5,044 bases of DNA from Bacteroidales bacterium (GTDB lineage: Bacteria > Bacteroidota > Bacteroidia > Bacteroidales > P3): the NCBI GenBank assembly GCA_021443125.1, contig JABUUQ010000004.1, forward strand, positions 85,466 to 90,509, given 5' to 3'. Each line of letters starts with the position of its first letter. The stretch's first letter is position 1. The position numbers and the translations under genes were made by a program. The notes below the pieces were generated by a model, which had not been told where the DNA came from, made no database searches, and was given only the letters and a program-made list of their open reading frames with translations. Below are positions 1-5,044 of this stretch, in pieces.

Positions 1-734
1 TTTGCAGTAAGAGATGCAAGGAAGGCTGTTATTGTTGTTCCTATGTTTTGTCCCATAGCCAAAGCTGCCGCTTGCTCAAGACCAAAGCCTGGAATATGCA
101 TATCAAACAACATAAGAGTTATCGCCATTGTTGCTGCAGACGCCTGAACCAGCATAGTAACAACAGTGCCAACAAGGACGAACAAAAGAATGGTAAAGAA
201 ACCACCACCAGACACATGAGAAAGCATATTTGCCACCATATTGCCTATGTTCAAATCTGTTGCCGCAGTCTGCAAAAAGCCCAAGCCCAAAAACAAGAAA
301 GAAAATCCATATAGGAACTCACCTACAGATTTTCTTTTAGAGAATTTGCTAAATATCAAAGGAATACCTATTGCCAATAGAGGAAGAGTCAATGATGACA
401 TATCTACTTTGAAACCCACAGCAGAAATAACCCACGCCGTGATTGTTGTTCCTATGTTAGCACCCATAATAACGCCTATGGCTTGGGCAAGATTCATAAG
501 TCCCGCATTAACAAAACTTACCACCATTACCGTTGTTGCCGAAGAAGATTGGATTAAGGCGGTAACAGCAATACCTGTCAAAAGCCCCTTAAACCTGTTT
601 GTTGTCATGGCAGCAAGAATCTTTCTAAGACTGTCGCCAGCAAATTTTTCCAATCCCTCGCTCATTGTCTTCATTCCATAAAGAAACAAGCCCAAAGAGC
701 CAACCAAAGCCAATAGAGTTAAAAATGTATCCAT
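1..734 (-). CDS. Na+/phosphate (Na/Pi) cotransporter family protein, N-terminal part (C-terminus outside window)
   Basis: This is an inner-membrane protein of the Na/Pi-cotransporter (NptA/YjbB, SLC34-like) family, which couples sodium entry to phosphate movement. The gene reads leftward from an ATG at 734-732; 244 codons are visible with no stop before the window edge. The N-terminus has the usual hydrophobic opening followed by GLFLYGMKTMSEGL (about residues 15-28). The family's two inverted-repeat signatures are both present: QSSSATT (62-68) with GANIGTTIT (91-99), and QASAATM (197-203) with GQNIGTTIT (228-236). The first repeat is followed by two or three membrane segments up to about residue 155. 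Bacterial members are often about 550 residues with a PhoU-like cytoplasmic domain after the membrane part; that portion would lie beyond position 1 and cannot be confirmed. The gene is divergent from adk and has its own candidate promoter at 770-777. The family assignment is firm; the substrate is inferred from the family. Confidence 0.93.
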   Translation of the reverse strand, partial: MDTFLTLLALVGSLGLFLYGMKTMSEGLEKFAGDSLRKILAAMTTNRFKGLLTGIAVTALIQSSSATTVMVVSFVNAGLMNLAQAIGVIMGANIGTTITAWVISAVGFKVDMSSLTLPLLAIGIPLIFSKFSKRKSVGEFLYGFSFLFLGLGFLQTAATDLNIGNMVANMLSHVSGGGFFTILLFVLVGTVVTMLVQASAATMAITLMLFDMHIPGFGLEQAAALAMGQNIGTTITAFLASLTA

Positions 735-769
735 ACTTTTTTGATAAATAAAAATTTTCTTTCAATTTA

Positions 770-777
770 CAAAATTA
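770..777 (-). promoter_or_regulatory. Candidate Bacteroidota -7 promoter box for the Na/Pi cotransporter gene
   Basis: Read on the minus strand this is TAATTTTG, a full match to the Bacteroidota -7 consensus TAnnTTTG. It lies 35 nt upstream of the ATG at 734, a sensible leader length. The upstream -33 element is weak: only a TTTAG-like sequence lies about 18 nt further up, with no clear TTTG. No Shine-Dalgarno sequence is seen before the start, and the leader is A/T-rich, as is usual for this phylum. The call rests on motif match and position only. Confidence 0.5.
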
Positions 778-817
778 CTAATTTATTACAAGATACTAAA
801 ATTTTGAAAGCAAAAAA

Positions 818-861
818 TAAAACGCCGTTTTAATAAATTATTCCTTGCTTTTAATTTATTG
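818..861. repeat. Dispersed palindromic intergenic repeat, copy 1
   Basis: This 44-nt stretch matches 4688-4731 at 34 of 44 positions without gaps. The first 23 nt (818-840) match at 20 positions and the last 13 (849-861, TTTTAATTTATTG) match completely; the middle 8 nt are essentially unrelated. The copy begins with the perfect palindrome TAAAACG-C-CGTTTTA at 818-832. It lies between two divergent genes, upstream of both candidate promoters, so it cannot be a gene-end terminator here unless some unannotated transcript ends at it. Its nature (regulator site, small repeated element or chance among AT-rich sequences) is not known. Confidence 0.5.
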
Positions 862-866
862 AAACG
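826..866. repeat. 15-bp inverted repeat (possible stem-loop) between divergent promoters
   Basis: Arms 826-840 and 852-866 are reverse complements except for one position, which would be a G-U pair in one of the transcripts. They are separated by an 11-nt loop (841-851). The structure overlaps the dispersed repeat copy 1 and uses different pairing from copy 2, where the GC-rich cores pair with each other. It lies about 50 nt upstream of the transporter's -7 box and about 55 nt upstream of the adk -7 box. It could be a cruciform or a binding site; a terminator role is less likely because no gene ends here. Confidence 0.5.
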
Positions 867-921
867 AAGAAATATTTTGGCGAAAGTGGGAACAATTTAC
901 AACAATTAGGAAAAAAAAATG

Positions 922-929
922 TAACTTTG
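922..929 (+). promoter_or_regulatory. Candidate Bacteroidota -7 promoter box for the adk-obg-PAP2-flippase cluster
   Basis: The sequence TAACTTTG matches the Bacteroidota consensus TAnnTTTG. It ends 39 nt before the adk ATG, implying a leader of roughly 30-35 nt. A TTTAC sequence at 896-900, 21 nt upstream, is a possible but imperfect -33 element. No other strong promoter-like box was noticed before obg, whose intergenic gap is only 18 nt, so this promoter probably drives all four plus-strand genes. The call rests on motif and position only. Confidence 0.55.
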
Positions 930-968
930 CATATCTGATTCATTTATGTCATAAAAACCTATTCAACA

Positions 969-1538
969 ATGAGAAATATCATATTATTTGGAGCACCAGG
1001 TGCTGGCAAAGGAACTCAAAGCAACATAATAAGAGAAAAATACAATTTTGCCTATATCTCTACAGGTGAAATTCTTAGGGCGGAAATCAAAAATGGCACT
1101 GCTCTTGGAAAACAGGCAGAGGAAGTTATCAACAAAGGACAACTTGTATCTGATGAGATTATAGTTGGAATGATTACTTCTTTTATTGAAAAAAACAATG
1201 ACAAAGATTTGCTTTTGGATGGTTTCCCTCGCACAGTTGCCCAAGCAGAAGCTTTGGACAAAATCCTTGAAAAAATGAACAGAGGCGAAGCAAGAGTCAT
1301 TGAACTTGAAGTTCCAAAATCTGTTTTGATGCAAAGACTTTTGAAGCGTGCAGAAATCGAGGGCAGAAAAGACGATAACGAGGAAACTATCAACGAACGC
1401 TTCAATCAATACGACGCTAAAACGGCAAAAGTTGCTGAATACTACAAAAATAAGAATGCTTATATTGCTTTGGACGGCGAACACGGCACGCCACAAGAGA
1501 TTTCAGTGAAACTTTGTGCCACAATAGATAAATTATAA
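969..1538 (+). CDS. adk: Adenylate kinase (short form, LID domain reduced)
   Basis: Cytoplasmic enzyme that catalyses ATP + AMP = 2 ADP and balances adenine nucleotides. The 189-residue protein starts with the P-loop GAPGAGKGTQ (8-17), followed by the AMP-binding segment STGEILR (31-37) and the signature DGFPRT (84-89) with its AMP-contacting arginine 88. The conserved arginines around the LID are visible: R123 and R127, R133 in GRKDD, and R144 in ERFNQY. The LID is the short loop version without the zinc-type cysteine insert, which explains the length of 189 rather than about 215 residues. One substitution stands out: the usual STGD is STGE here, a conservative change. The ATG at 969 gives the standard N-terminus right before the P-loop. 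It is the first gene of the cluster, 39 nt after the candidate -7 box, with obg starting 18 nt after its stop. Confidence 0.97.
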   Translation: MRNIILFGAPGAGKGTQSNIIREKYNFAYISTGEILRAEIKNGTALGKQAEEVINKGQLVSDEIIVGMITSFIEKNNDKDLLLDGFPRTVAQAEALDKILEKMNRGEARVIELEVPKSVLMQRLLKRAEIEGRKDDNEETINERFNQYDAKTAKVAEYYKNKNAYIALDGEHGTPQEISVKLCATIDKL

Positions 1539-1556
1539 GACAAGAAGACCAAATAG

Positions 1557-2561
1557 ATGACAAGTAATTTTGTAGATTACGTAAAAATATATTGTCGTAG
1601 TGGCAAAGGCGGCAAAGGTTGTATGCATTTGTTGCATGCTGCCAAGAATTTCAAAGGCGGTCCCGACGGAGGAGACGGAGGTCGTGGCGGTCATATCATT
1701 CTAAGAGGCAACAAACAACTTTGGACCTTGCTACACCTTAAATATACCAAGCATGTTATTGCCAAAGATGGTGAAGCTGGCGGACAAAACCTTATGCACG
1801 GAGCTAATGGTGAGGATAGAATCATAGAAGTTCCGTTGGGTTGTGTTGTGAAAGACGCTGAAACGGGCGAAGTGCTTGCAGAGATAACCGAAGAAGGCGA
1901 ACAAGTTGTTTTGTTCCCTGGTGGCAGAGGAGGAAAAGGCAATGACTTTTTCAAATCTTCCACTTTCCGCACACCACGCTTTGCCCAACCAGGAGAAGAT
2001 GGTATTGAAAAATGGGTGATTATCGAATTGAAAATTTTGGCTGACGTGGGTTTGGTAGGATTCCCTAATGCAGGAAAAAGCACCTTGCTTTCTGTTGTTT
2101 CAGCAGCAAAACCCGAAATAGCCAACTACCCTTTCACCACTCTCGTTCCTAATCTTGGCATAGTGAAATACCGAGATGAGAAGAGTTTTGTTATGGCAGA
2201 CATTCCAGGTATTATAGAAGGTGCAGCAGAAGGCAAAGGACTTGGATTGCGTTTCCTTCGCCACATAGAAAGAAATAGTATTCTTTTGTTTATGGTGCCT
2301 GTGGATTCCGACGATATAAACAAGGAATACGAGATTCTTCTTAATGAGTTGAAAAAATACAATCCTGAACTTTTGGACAAGGAACGCCTGCTTGCAATAA
2401 CAAAATGCGATATGCTGGATGAGCAGATGCTCAATGAGTTAAAGGCAACTATAAAAGTTGATTGCCCTTATACCATGATATCTTCTGTTGCTGGCTTTGG
2501 AATACAGGAGTTGAAGGATATAATCTATAAGAAAATAAACGATGATTCAACAAATTCTTGA
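1557..2561 (+). CDS. obg: Obg/CgtA-family GTPase
   Basis: Essential P-loop GTPase that binds the 50S ribosomal subunit during late assembly and has been linked to stringent response and cell-cycle control in other bacteria. The 334-residue protein has the glycine-rich Obg fold at about residues 1-158, with dense runs such as GGPDGGDGGRGG (34-45) and FPGGRGGKGN (120-129). The G domain spans about 160-328: G1 GFPNAGKS (168-175), switch I/G2 YPFTTLVPNLG (191-201), G3 DIPGIIEGA (215-223), G4 TKCD (282-285) and G5-like SSVAG (309-313). G4 reads TKCD rather than the classic NKxD. No C-terminal OCT domain is present, so this is the two-domain form. The start is fixed by an in-frame TAG directly before the ATG. 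Its 3' end overlaps the next gene by 20 nt, suggesting coupled translation. Confidence 0.97.
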   Translation: MTSNFVDYVKIYCRSGKGGKGCMHLLHAAKNFKGGPDGGDGGRGGHIILRGNKQLWTLLHLKYTKHVIAKDGEAGGQNLMHGANGEDRIIEVPLGCVVKDAETGEVLAEITEEGEQVVLFPGGRGGKGNDFFKSSTFRTPRFAQPGEDGIEKWVIIELKILADVGLVGFPNAGKSTLLSVVSAAKPEIANYPFTTLVPNLGIVKYRDEKSFVMADIPGIIEGAAEGKGLGLRFLRHIERNSILLFMVPVDSDDINKEYEILLNELKKYNPELLDKERLLAITKCDMLDEQMLNELKATIKVDCPYTMISSVAGFGIQELKDIIYKKINDDSTNS

Positions 2562-3150
2562 TTTTGACACTTATTTATTCAGATTGATAAACAATGCACG
2601 CTGTTCTTTTCTAGACTGCGTGCTTCCTATTTTCTCTTGGCATCTTTCCATTGGCGTTATCGTAACTTTGATTACCCTTTATGTTATGAAGCAAAAGCAT
2701 TGGAAACACTGGTATCTTTATATCGGCATAGTGGCTCTTTGTTTTCTTTTGTCGGATAGAATAAGTGTTGTGTGTTTCAAAGATGTTTTCGAACGCTTAC
2801 GCCCTTCTCATGCATTGGAAGATGTATTTACACTGAAAATATCCCATTTCGACTACATCACTACCAACAAAGGAGGATTGTATGGCTTTGTTTCTTCGCA
2901 TGCTGCCAATATCTTTTCCATTATTACGGTGATGTCTTTGATTATGAGTAAGGAAAAACATGCTCTTTCTTTCTTCCTTACAGTTTTTCTTTGGGCTCTA
3001 ATCACCGGTTATTCAAGAATTTATTGCGGTTATCACTATTTGGGCGATGTTCTTTGCGGAGCGTTGCTTGGAATACTTATAGGATATACTTTATTCCTTT
3101 TATATATATTTGTTCTTAAAAAGATAGAAAAAAAACATGAGCGATATTAA
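2542..3150 (+). CDS. PAP2-family membrane phosphatase (lipid phosphatase)
   Basis: Integral membrane phosphatase of the type 2 phosphatidic acid phosphatase (PAP2) superfamily, 202 residues. All three catalytic motifs can be found: C1 as K80-x6-R87-P88, C2 as FVSSHAANIF around H120, and C3 as S158-R159-x3-G163-x-H165-x3-D169. H120 and H165 are the expected catalytic histidines. C2 reads VSSH where most members have PSGH. About six hydrophobic segments flank the motifs (roughly 27-48, 57-79, 113-135, 141-157, 166-181, 179-192, some merging), as expected for the family. Family members remove phosphate from phosphatidic acid, undecaprenyl pyrophosphate, phosphatidylglycerophosphate or lipid A; the sequence alone does not decide between them. 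It overlaps obg by 20 nt and the flippase gene by 14 nt, so it is almost surely co-transcribed. An undecaprenyl-pyrophosphate role would suit the flippase next door, but this is inference. Confidence 0.9.
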   Translation: MIQQILDFDTYLFRLINNARCSFLDCVLPIFSWHLSIGVIVTLITLYVMKQKHWKHWYLYIGIVALCFLLSDRISVVCFKDVFERLRPSHALEDVFTLKISHFDYITTNKGGLYGFVSSHAANIFSIITVMSLIMSKEKHALSFFLTVFLWALITGYSRIYCGYHYLGDVLCGALLGILIGYTLFLLYIFVLKKIEKKHERY

Positions 3151-4630
3151 AAAACTTGCAGGACAAACGGCTGTCTATGGCATACCTACAATTGTTGGAA
3201 GGTTTTTGAATTATTTTCTTGTGCCATTATACACCTACAACATAGCTACCCAGGATTATGGAATGGTGAGTGAGTTGTATGCTTACGTGGCTTTTCTGAT
3301 GATTCTTCTGACCTATGGTATGGAAACAGCGTTCTTTCGTTTCTCTCAGGACTACGACAAAAACAAAGTCTTCAATACTGCAATGCTTTCTTTATTATCT
3401 TCCACTGCATTGTTTCTTCTTGTAACTTTTCTGTGTCTTAAGCCTATTACCTCTGCTTTGGAATATCAGGAACACCCTTCTTATATTGTTTTGTTCTTGC
3501 TTATCTTGGCCATAGACGCACTAAAAGCCATACCTTTTGCACTTTTAAGACGCGAAAACAAGCCTAAACGCTTTGCTCTCATAAAAACGACTGATATTTT
3601 CTCAAACATAATTTTCAATATCTTCTTTATAGCCATTTGCCCAGCACTTTACAAAAACGGAAACGCTTTGGTAGTGTCTTGGTTCAATGCAAACGATTTG
3701 GTTTTCTACATTTTCCTTTCAAATCTTCTTGCTTCTGGCATTGCTATGCTACTTTTGTTGCCCGAATACAAGACTTTCCGTTTCGATTTCGACAAAAAAT
3801 TATTTAAAAAGATGCTTTCATATGGCTTTCCTGTGATGATAGGCGGTTTGGCAGGCATGGTAAATGAAACTTTCGACAGAATAGCACTAAAACACTTGGT
3901 TTCAGTACCCGAAGGCATAACTTCTGCCAAAGAAATAGCCGATTGGAAGATGAGTCAGATAGGAATATATGGTGCATGCTACAAACTGTCGATAATTATC
4001 AGCCTTTTCATTCAAGCTTTCAAGTTTGCAGCAGAACCTTTCTTCTTCTCAAAAATGAAAAAAGCCGACGCAAAGCAGAGTTATTCATCTGTAATGACTG
4101 CTTTTGTACTTTTCCTTTCTTTGATATTCCTTGTGGTGATGGGATATATTGATTTGTTCCAGTATTTTATGGGTAAAGACTACAGGGTTGGCATTATGGT
4201 AGTTCCTATTCTGCTTATGGCAAACATTTTCCTTGGCATCTACTACAACCTTAGCATTTGGTACAAAGTTACCGACAAAACAAAATGGGGTGCCATTATT
4301 GCATTGATTGGAGCTGCTATAACCTTGGTGGGCAACGCTATTTTGGTGCCACAAATGAACTATATGGGAGCTGCAATCACCACTTTGATTTGCTACATAG
4401 CCATAGCAGTAATTTGTTATCTCGTTGGACAAAAATACTATCCTGTTGCATATAATGTAAAGCGTTGCATGTTTTATATTTTGTTTGCTTTGGGTTTGTA
4501 TTTCGTTGGAAACATAGCAAGAAACAACCTTTCTCTTGTTCCAACCCTTGCAATAAACAGTGTTTTAATTGTTATTTTCCTTTGCGTTGCCTATAAACTC
4601 GATATAAAACGCATGATAAAAGAACGATAA
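3137..4630 (+). CDS. Wzx-like polysaccharide/oligosaccharide flippase (MOP superfamily)
   Basis: Inner-membrane transporter of the polysaccharide-exporter group (COG2244/RfbX type), expected to flip undecaprenyl-linked oligosaccharide to the periplasmic face for O-antigen, capsule or exopolysaccharide assembly. The 497-residue protein has about 14 hydrophobic segments in the typical arrangement. Recognisable family stretches are the N-terminal LAGQTAVYGIPTIVGRFLNY (7-26), GMETAFFRF (61-69), and the basic loop LLRRENKPKRFA (136-147). Near the start of the second half lie a SYGFPVMIG segment and then an IGIYGACYKLS segment. The length fits the family. The ATG at 3137 overlaps the PAP2 stop by 14 nt. 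It is the last gene of the cluster; a stem-loop terminator follows 57 nt after its stop. No glycosyltransferases or polymerase are in view, so the glycan it moves cannot be told. An alternative within the same superfamily is a lipid II flippase (MurJ-like), less likely from the motifs. Confidence 0.9.
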   Translation: MSDIKKLAGQTAVYGIPTIVGRFLNYFLVPLYTYNIATQDYGMVSELYAYVAFLMILLTYGMETAFFRFSQDYDKNKVFNTAMLSLLSSTALFLLVTFLCLKPITSALEYQEHPSYIVLFLLILAIDALKAIPFALLRRENKPKRFALIKTTDIFSNIIFNIFFIAICPALYKNGNALVVSWFNANDLVFYIFLSNLLASGIAMLLLLPEYKTFRFDFDKKLFKKMLSYGFPVMIGGLAGMVNETFDRIALKHLVSVPEGITSAKEIADWKMSQIGIYGACYKLSIIISLFIQAFKFAAEPFFFSKMKKADAKQSYSSVMTAFVLFLSLIFLVVMGYIDLFQYFMGKDYRVGIMVVPILLMANIFLGIYYNLSIWYKVTDKTKWGAIIALIGAAITLVGNAILVPQMNYMGAAITTLICYIAIAVICYLVGQKYYPVAYNVKRCMFYILFALGLYFVGNIARNNLSLVPTLAINSVLIVIFLCVAYKLDIKRMIKER

Positions 4631-4687
4631 GCAATAGCAAAAATTTCAAAGTGGATTAGGAAAAACTCTTTCTTTGTTTTAAGAAAC

Positions 4688-4723
4688 TAAAACGCCGTTT
4701 CAGCAAATTAAAACGGCGTTTTA
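4688..4723 (+). terminator. Rho-independent terminator after the flippase gene
   Basis: Arms 4688-4700 and 4711-4723 are exact reverse complements (13 bp with the GC core ACGCCG) around a 10-nt loop. On the plus strand the stem runs into TTTTAATTTATT, a T-rich tail. It begins 57 nt after the flippase stop at 4630, the right place to end the adk-obg-PAP2-flippase transcript. Because the stem is preceded by A-rich sequence it could also work on the minus strand as a backup. It forms most of the second copy of the dispersed repeat. Confidence 0.75.
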
Positions 4724-4731
4724 ATTTATTG
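4688..4731. repeat. Dispersed palindromic intergenic repeat, copy 2
   Basis: This is the counterpart of 818-861 (34 of 44 positions identical, no gaps). It carries two symmetric cores of the form AAAACG-N-CGTTTT: an imperfect one at 4689-4701 and a perfect one at 4710-4722. The second core sits inside a 23-nt perfect palindrome (4705-4727) with 11-nt arms AAATTAAAACG and CGTTTTAATTT around a single G. Here the two cores can pair with each other to give the terminator stem, unlike copy 1. Confidence 0.5.
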
Positions 4732-4752
4732 TCTTGGGAAAGGGGGAAAAGA

Positions 4753-4786
4753 AAAGAAGTTCTCCCGATTATGAGAGAACTTCTTT
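4753..4786 (-). terminator. Rho-independent terminator of the sorting-domain protein gene
   Basis: Arms 4753-4764 (AAAGAAGTTCTC) and 4775-4786 (GAGAACTTCTTT) form a perfect 12-bp stem with a 10-nt loop. Read on the minus strand the stem starts 24 nt after the stop codon at 4813-4811 and is followed by a pyrimidine-rich tract (TTCTTTTCCCCC). Position and shape fit the end of the leftward transcript. Together with the stem at 4688-4723 it separates two convergent genes. Confidence 0.75.
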
Positions 4787-4810
4787 GAAGAATAAGATTA
4801 ACCTATCTTG

Positions 4811-5044
4811 TTATTTTTTGATAAGTTTTTCTGTGCGTGTTGTTGTTGATGTTATCAATCTGATGTAGTAAACTCCGCTTGTTAGGTCAGATGTTTCTAT
4901 TGTTGTAGTTGTCTGTCCTTGTGCAAGTTTTGTGTTTGCTATTGTTCTGCCTTGAACGTCGGTTAGCATGATTGTTGCTTCTTCATTCAATCCTTCTACT
5001 GTCAATGTTGCATTTGATGTTGTTGGATTTGGATAAAGTGTTAT
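4811..5044 (-). CDS. Type IX secretion system C-terminal sorting domain of a secreted protein (N-terminus outside window)
   Basis: The last 77 codons of a leftward gene, open to the right edge and ending in TAA at 4813-4811. The visible part is one complete C-terminal sorting domain of the TIGR04183 type (Por secretion tail). It opens with LYPNPT near the window edge, has a central VQGRTI turn, then LTSGVYYIRL, and ends in the basic EKLIKK. In Bacteroidota this domain directs a protein, exported first by Sec, through the outer membrane by the type IX system; it is then usually cut off and the cargo anchored to surface lipopolysaccharide. The repeated threonines (GQTTTTIE, TSTTTRTE) are common in such beta-sandwich tails. 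What the mature protein does (protease, adhesin, glycoside hydrolase or other) lies outside the window. A TTG at 5005 is internal, since the reading frame with clear domain sequence continues upstream. A terminator follows at 4786-4753. Confidence 0.92.
   Translation of the reverse strand: MTLYPNPTTSNATLTVEGLNEEATIMLTDVQGRTIANTKLAQGQTTTTIETSDLTSGVYYIRLITSTTTRTEKLIKK

Noticed and set aside
48..681. Two overlapping plus-strand open frames of 88 and 146 codons
   Set aside because: They are opposite the Na/Pi cotransporter, whose minus-strand translation has clear repeated family motifs; the plus-strand products are low-complexity and show no recognisable domain.
946..954. Upstream mini-ORF (ATG TCA TAA) before adk
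   Set aside because: Only two codons, out of frame with adk, and easily expected by chance in an AT-rich leader; no attenuation structure accompanies it.
984..1496. A 170-codon open frame antisense to adk
   Set aside because: The plus strand encodes an unmistakable adenylate kinase with all motifs; the antisense product resembles no family and no promoter or leader was seen for it.
4647..4680. Possible extra hairpin between the flippase stop and the main terminator (CAAAG with CTTTG)
   Set aside because: The arms are only about 5 bp and far apart, much weaker than the 13-bp stem just downstream.
4811..5005. A complete small protein starting at the TTG at 5005
   Set aside because: The frame continues upstream to the window edge with LYPNP-type sorting-domain sequence, so the TTG is an internal leucine codon.
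1..5044. CRISPR array, tRNA/rRNA, insertion sequence, phage or defence genes
   Set aside because: No regularly spaced repeats, no cloverleaf or rRNA-like sequence, no transposase or integrase motifs and no target duplications were seen; every substantial open stretch belongs to a housekeeping or envelope gene.

Overview
This window looks like chromosomal DNA from a member of the Bacteroidota, most likely Bacteroidales. The clues are a C-terminal type IX secretion sorting domain, candidate promoters of the TAnnTTTG type, no clear Shine-Dalgarno sequences, a short LID-less adenylate kinase, and AT-rich intergenic DNA. No species is claimed.

Layout. Bases 1-734 hold the first 244 codons of a Na+/phosphate cotransporter on the minus strand, which runs off the left edge. 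Bases 735-968 are a divergent intergenic region with a candidate promoter on each strand and, between them, an imperfect inverted repeat. Bases 969-4630 are a tightly packed four-gene plus-strand cluster: adenylate kinase (adk), the ribosome-assembly GTPase obg, a PAP2-family membrane phosphatase and a Wzx-like polysaccharide flippase. The gap between adk and obg is 18 nt. The next two junctions overlap by 20 and 14 nt, so the cluster is probably one transcript. Bases 4631-4810 are a convergent intergenic region with one stem-loop terminator for each side. Bases 4811-5044 hold the last 77 codons of a minus-strand protein that ends in a type IX secretion sorting domain.

How the genes fit together. 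adk and obg are core housekeeping genes (nucleotide balance, 50S subunit assembly). The two downstream genes are both membrane proteins and plausibly both deal with lipid-linked cell-surface polymers: a flippase moves lipid-linked glycans outward, and PAP2 enzymes can dephosphorylate the lipid carrier. That functional pairing is inference. The transporter is divergently transcribed and the sorting-domain protein is convergent, so neither belongs to the cluster.

No mobile element, CRISPR array, RNA gene or defence system was recognised, and nothing here looks like a new multi-gene system. The least explained structure is non-coding. A 44-nt palindrome-rich sequence occurs in both intergenic regions, 34 of 44 positions matching without gaps, and contains the symmetric core AAAACG-N-CGTTTT.
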